Source: Deltaproteobacteria bacterium | GTDB lineage: Bacteria; UBA10199; GCA-002796325; JACPFF01 | NCBI GenBank assembly: GCA_016183065.1 | Contig: JACPFF010000017.1 | Location: forward strand, 1 to 64,000 | DNA length: 64,000 nt | Direction of reading: 5' to 3' | Shown here: positions 59,980 through 64,000 of the stretch, piece by piece | Layout: each line of letters begins with the position of its first letter | How positions within the stretch are numbered: the first letter of the stretch is position 1 | Made by a program: the position numbers and the translations under genes | Notes under the pieces: generated by a model | Seen by the model: the letters and a program-made list of their open reading frames with translations, nothing else | The model's database searches: none | Told to the model about the DNA's origin: nothing

Positions 59980-62904
59980 ATGCGATTAGTCGAACGAAAG
60001 CACTGGCAATGGGTCGGACATGTGGTTCTCGCCTGCAGTGTCGCACTGATCAGCGCGTGCGGTGACGGGGCCGGCGGGGATATTGAGAAACCCGCCGAGC
60101 CGGCGGTTGCGGCACCGGTCATCGAATCCTTCGAGGCCATGAGCCTTGCGGACCCGACGCTTGCCGGCGACGACCTGCTGATCGGGTCCGGTGAGGGGAT
60201 CCTCCTGACCTGGTCGGTCTCTGGCGCGAAAAGCATCATCCTCGCGTCCGATGGCCTCAGTTTTGGGGCGGGGGACGAGGTGGACGCCAGCGGCAGTCGC
60301 GAGATCGCCAGTCTCACCGCCAGTGAGACCTTTACCCTCACCGCCAATAATCAGGGGACCATTGTGGAGCAAAAGGTCATCATTACCGTGGCCGCACCAA
60401 AGCCCGCGGCCGCGGTGATCAGCTTTACGGGGACACCGCAGACTGTGGCGCTCGGGGAAGAGACGCAACTCTGCTTCGAGGTCGTCCCGTCCGATGCCAC
60501 GGTGGAGATCATCGAGTCAGAGACCGGGACCACGGTTGAGCTGGCACAGAGTGGTCCGGCCGCCCCCGAAGAGGTGGAGACCGAAGATGGCACAAACGTC
60601 GGGAACCCGGATGCCACGGGGGGTGTTGCGCCGGATGAGACCGGTGACGAAGAGCCCACGGTCGACGACGGTGCAACCGGTGCGGGAGATGCGGGAGATG
60701 CGACCTCTGGCGAAGAGGACGCCATCGCTAATGGCGCCCTTGGCGCCATGGCGAAGCTCTCGCTGGCCGCGACGCTGGACGAGTCCGCGGCGGACGCCGA
60801 GACACCGCCGCTTAAGGACGTCTCGCCAGGCGATCTCGTCACACCGGAGACGCCGGGAGAACCGATTGTCGATGAAACCACGGTGACCGATGAACCAGAC
60901 GACGCCGAAATCCTGCCGCCATCACCGAGCGAGAGCTATGTCGGTTGCTCCGTGCCGCTCACCCTTGGGGCGGGCGAACACGGATTTACCCTGACGGTCA
61001 AAAGTCCCGATGGGACCAAGCAGACCGCGGAGACCACGATCTCCGTGACCGCGCCGATTGCGGTGAAGAGCTTCACCGTCAACGGGAGCAAAGAAGTCAC
61101 GGTGGAGAGCGGGGCGCCACTGGCCTTTGCATGGGCCGTGGAACCGCCCGATGCGACGATAACGATCGAGCCGGACTTTGGCGATGTGACACAAAACACA
61201 AATGCGCAGGGTGAGGGGACGATCAACACCAAGGCCGAGAAGGCGGCGGTCTATACCCTGACCGCCACGCATCCGCTGACCGGTGAGACGGCAACCGAGA
61301 CGGTGACCGTCAACATCGAGGTGAAGAAGCCGGAGGTTGTCGAACTGAACGTGACGACCAGTGCACGAGAGGTCTTTGCCGGCGAGTCGGTGACATTCAC
61401 CGTAGCCGAGACGGTCGAAGGGACCGTGACGTTGCAGGCGCCCGATGGCACGACGCAGGAGATCACCGATGGGAGCGTGACCATCCCGGTCACGGTGGCC
61501 GGTGGATATTCGGTGGTGGCCACGGATGCCGATGGCGCCACCATCGGCTTTACAAAGACCCCGCCGACCGTCAACGTGCAGACGTGGGGTGTGGGAAAAG
61601 GGAGCGGGAAGTCATGGAGCACGGTCGACATGCATCCGTCATCGGATGTGGTCCTCGCTGGTGCACCAGACGCCATTATCGGGGTGCATGGTGGTGGTGA
61701 AGACTGGTCGGTGAACCCCCTGGCCGGTGATCCGGCCGGGAGCGGCGAGCCGGTCGGATTTGCGCAGCTCTTCGAATATGCCTCGAATTCCGGCAAACAG
61801 GGGGCGCTCGCCAGTGTCGCCGGAAAGTATGGTCCCTACCCGATCCACGCCTTTGCCTTTGATCCCAATAAAAACGAGGGCCAGCGGGTCTATGCCGCCA
61901 TGGGCGGTGGATTCATGGCCTCGAAAGATGGTGGGGCCAACTGGATTGCCATTGATCACATCCTGATCTGGGATACCAAAGGGGAATATCGCGACAAAGA
62001 GTACGTCTTCACGAGCTGCGATGGTCTTGAAGTCAAGGGAATCAATAGCTCGGAGACCGATATCATCGGGATTGGCCATGTCTGCGATGTGGTGGTCGAT
62101 CCGTCCTCGAGTCGGGTGATTGTTGCCACCGACAATGGGGTGGCCTATCTCGACGATCCGGACAAAACGATCGAGACCATGTCGAAGACCGGCGATCAGG
62201 CCACACGCAAGATCGGCTGGAAGGGCGCCAAGAAGGGCGAGGGGAATCTCTACGGCGGGATCGTCGTCCATGCGCTGACCATTGCCGGGTCTTCTGTGTA
62301 TGCGGGGACCGATACGGGCGTGTACGTCAACGCGCAGGGTGGCCAGGAGGGTGCCTGGAGCGAAGACTCCGGTGGTGAGCTCGGACAGAGCGCGATCTAT
62401 GCCCTGGCGGCCGACAATGACGATGGCATCGTCTACGCCGGGACGGCCACCGGAGAGATTGCCACACGATCGACGTCGGAAGGGAGCTGGACCACGAAGT
62501 ACACAGTGGATGCACCGGTCTACGACCTCGCGGTCGATGCGGAGACCAAGGTGGTCATCGCCGGCACGGGTGCCGGGGTCTTCATCAGCCGTGATGGCGG
62601 CGAGACGTGGAGCGACGTGAGTGCCTCGATAAAGGCCGATGAGGCACCCGTGGTCCATGGTGTGGCCGTACGTGGCGGGACGTTCGCCGCAGGGACCGCG
62701 CAGGGGGTCTTTATCTCGCAGGCGCAGGCGCTGTTGCCCGCACCGGAAGTCGTGATTGAAGAGGAGACGCCTGCGGAGACGGAACCGACACCGCCGGAAG
62801 ATGGCGGGACCGTGACCCCGCCGGAAACCCCCGAGACGCCAACCGTTGAGGGTGGCGCTGCCACCGGGAGCGGTGCGGCCGTCTTGGGTACGAAGATATT
62901 GTGA
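59980..62904 (+). CDS. Large lipoprotein with Ig-like segments and Asp-box propeller
   Basis: A 974-residue exported protein with GAAGGAG nine bases before ATG 59980 and lipobox LISAC. Residues about 40-140 and 350-530 are Ig-like or bacterial Ig-fold segments (VKSFTVNGSKEVTVESG, VELNVTTSAREVFAGES). Residues about 180-320 are an acidic, Pro/Glu-rich linker. Residues about 540-920 contain Asp-box motifs (SKDGGANWI, SRDGGETWSDV) as in sortilin/BNR propellers. A Pro/Glu/Thr-rich tail ends the protein. It probably sits on the cell surface and binds a partner or a polymer. Confidence 0.78.
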   Translation: MRLVERKHWQWVGHVVLACSVALISACGDGAGGDIEKPAEPAVAAPVIESFEAMSLADPTLAGDDLLIGSGEGILLTWSVSGAKSIILASDGLSFGAGDEVDASGSREIASLTASETFTLTANNQGTIVEQKVIITVAAPKPAAAVISFTGTPQTVALGEETQLCFEVVPSDATVEIIESETGTTVELAQSGPAAPEEVETEDGTNVGNPDATGGVAPDETGDEEPTVDDGATGAGDAGDATSGEEDAIANGALGAMAKLSLAATLDESAADAETPPLKDVSPGDLVTPETPGEPIVDETTVTDEPDDAEILPPSPSESYVGCSVPLTLGAGEHGFTLTVKSPDGTKQTAETTISVTAPIAVKSFTVNGSKEVTVESGAPLAFAWAVEPPDATITIEPDFGDVTQNTNAQGEGTINTKAEKAAVYTLTATHPLTGETATETVTVNIEVKKPEVVELNVTTSAREVFAGESVTFTVAETVEGTVTLQAPDGTTQEITDGSVTIPVTVAGGYSVVATDADGATIGFTKTPPTVNVQTWGVGKGSGKSWSTVDMHPSSDVVLAGAPDAIIGVHGGGEDWSVNPLAGDPAGSGEPVGFAQLFEYASNSGKQGALASVAGKYGPYPIHAFAFDPNKNEGQRVYAAMGGGFMASKDGGANWIAIDHILIWDTKGEYRDKEYVFTSCDGLEVKGINSSETDIIGIGHVCDVVVDPSSSRVIVATDNGVAYLDDPDKTIETMSKTGDQATRKIGWKGAKKGEGNLYGGIVVHALTIAGSSVYAGTDTGVYVNAQGGQEGAWSEDSGGELGQSAIYALAADNDDGIVYAGTATGEIATRSTSEGSWTTKYTVDAPVYDLAVDAETKVVIAGTGAGVFISRDGGETWSDVSASIKADEAPVVHGVAVRGGTFAAGTAQGVFISQAQALLPAPEVVIEEETPAETEPTPPEDGGTVTPPETPETPTVEGGAATGSGAAVLGTKIL

Positions 62905-62950
62905 CGATGTTGTAAAGAAGGGGACTACTGCATAAAGTATAGTTTATATA

Positions 62951-62979
62951 TTGACGTTTTATCAGTACTATTATAAATT
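62951..62979 (+). promoter_or_regulatory. Predicted leaderless promoter of hipA
   Basis: TTGACG (62951-62956), 17 bp, TAAATT (62974-62979). The -10 box ends nine bases before ATG 62989 and no Shine-Dalgarno is present. The surrounding 80 bases are very AT-rich, unlike the flanks. Confidence 0.5.
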
Positions 62980-62988
62980 ATATTTTAT

Positions 62989-64000
62989 ATGGCAAAGGTC
63001 CGTTGGGGGAAAGTCTATTTACACGATCGATACGTTGGTCGACTCCAGGAGGAGCCTGGCGGTCGGTGTCGCTTTACCTACGACGTCTCCTATCTCGAAG
63101 CGGGCGCACCGCCCGTTGCGTTCACATTACCTCTGCGAAAAAGTCCGTACATTTCAGAACGAGGCCTCCCCCCTTTTTTTGATAATCTCGTTGCTGAGGG
63201 GTGGCTGCAAAATGCCCAGGCACGGGCACTTGGCGTCGATCCGAATAATCGTTTCGCATTGCTGTTGGGCTTTGGCATTGATCTCATTGGGGCGATTTCG
63301 ATTGTCGATCCGGAACCAGATCCTCGAGTGCCTATGAGTCATGACAGCGATGGAGCGACATTAGCTGCTCTCAGGGGGCACGCCTCCCTTTCCGGCGTCC
63401 AGCGGAAACTCCTGATGCTACAGGAAGGTACGGCATACCGTCCGGTCGGAGAGGATGAACTGAGCACGCATATCGCCAAATTGGTCTCCGGCAATCTGAC
63501 CGATGTGATTGAAGTGGAGCATCTCTCTACGCTCGCCGTTGCGCAGCTTCTCCCCAATGATGCAGTTGTTGACACGCACATTGTATCGCTTCCCGACATC
63601 AATGAGACGGCGCTGATGATTCCACGGTTTGACCGAACACGATCAGGAAAGCGGATCCACTTTGAGGAGTTCAACCAGTTGTTGGGTCACTATTCGGGAG
63701 ACGACAAATATCGCGGATCATACGAACAGATGGGGCAATTTGTTTCCCATACGCATGGTTGCATGCCTGCGGAAGCCGGCAAGCTCTTTCGCCGTCTGCT
63801 GGCCAATCTGCTCATAGGGAACACTGATGCGCATTTCAAAAACTTTGCGATGTTTCATACTCAGGACGGCTTGAGATTGACACCTCTCTATGATGTGGTC
63901 TCTTCGGCACATTACGTCAATTACCGATCTATTGCACTTCAAATAACGGGTGCCAATAATCTCGATCTTCACAAACTGGAGCCGAAACATATTCTTGGAC
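62989..64000 (+). CDS. hipA: HipA-type Ser/Thr kinase toxin (cut by window end)
   Basis: At least 337 residues are encoded; the stop lies beyond the window. The N-terminal domain (GRLQEEPGGRCRFTYDVSYL) and the kinase domain are both present: SGVQRKLLML, THIAKLVSG, the RFDR box, the catalytic GNTDAHFKNFAMF with Asp and Asn, and LTPLYDVVSS. HipA phosphorylates glutamyl-tRNA synthetase and causes dormancy in E. coli. Here the gene starts its own transcript and no hipB-like HTH gene precedes it; a partner may lie beyond 64000. The upstream region is AT-rich, consistent with transfer. Confidence 0.88.
   Translation, partial: MAKVRWGKVYLHDRYVGRLQEEPGGRCRFTYDVSYLEAGAPPVAFTLPLRKSPYISERGLPPFFDNLVAEGWLQNAQARALGVDPNNRFALLLGFGIDLIGAISIVDPEPDPRVPMSHDSDGATLAALRGHASLSGVQRKLLMLQEGTAYRPVGEDELSTHIAKLVSGNLTDVIEVEHLSTLAVAQLLPNDAVVDTHIVSLPDINETALMIPRFDRTRSGKRIHFEEFNQLLGHYSGDDKYRGSYEQMGQFVSHTHGCMPAEAGKLFRRLLANLLIGNTDAHFKNFAMFHTQDGLRLTPLYDVVSSAHYVNYRSIALQITGANNLDLHKLEPKHILG

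Overview
The window is a GC-rich, gene-dense chromosomal segment of a Gram-negative bacterium. Lipobox signal peptides, a periplasmic adaptor, an RND/MMPL exporter, a likely outer-membrane barrel and peptidoglycan enzymes show the envelope type. MglA, a GldFG-like ABC system, lipoprotein beta-propellers and a DapL-type lysine pathway suggest a deltaproteobacterial-like or related uncultured lineage; there is no rRNA or universal marker here that would place it firmly.

Layout. 0-2.4 kb: end of an IS5-type insertion sequence, then an ATP-grasp ligase and a zinc peptidase. 2.5-9.8 kb: glycyl-tRNA synthetase, pyruvate phosphate dikinase, a beta-propeller lipoprotein, an M3-like peptidase. 10-20.3 kb: SMC, FtsY and a Na/Pi transporter, interleaved with two nucleotidyltransferase/HEPN modules and a secreted beta-helix protein. 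20.3-25 kb: pyrF-pyrE, SRP RNA, dnaX-recR, mglA. 25-29.4 kb: a large lipoprotein and an unknown protein with a ParB-like motif. 29.4-35.2 kb: a seven-gene minus-strand unit dapF-dapA-dapB-dapL-folK-transaldolase-RNA ligase. 35.5-39 kb: an M15-type peptidase, rho, a DUF2233 protein. 39-44.6 kb: a periplasmic adaptor divergent from an ABC/GldG/DUF4340 operon. 44.7-51 kb: lytic transglycosylase, a third nucleotidyltransferase module, a class III cyclase-ATPase with a cNMP-domain partner. 51-55 kb: MMPL exporter and class III aminotransferase. 55-57 kb: accessory patch (DUF4143 ATPase, XRE regulator, nucleotidyltransferase remnant). 57-64 kb: barrel-like protein, large lipoprotein, and a HipA kinase cut by the window end.

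Three signals stand out. (1) A family of GC-rich mosaic palindromic repeats occurs at six loci. Two copies lie inside the lytic transglycosylase reading frame and one is inserted in frame in pyrE, adding translated peptides. (2) Two large palindromic MITEs of different insertion chemistry (TA and TNA target duplications) share a hairpin core; one supplies the A of the dnaX start codon and the other shares its terminal bases with the IS at the window edge. (3) Many first-in-operon genes have a sigma70-like promoter whose -10 box ends 7-9 nt before the start codon and have no Shine-Dalgarno, so leaderless mRNAs are predicted, while operon-internal genes and several others carry clear Shine-Dalgarno sequences.

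Toxin-antitoxin-like content is also high: three nucleotidyltransferase/HEPN-type pairs, one XRE/nucleotidyltransferase remnant, one HipA and one DUF4143 ATPase. No tRNA, rRNA or CRISPR array was seen.
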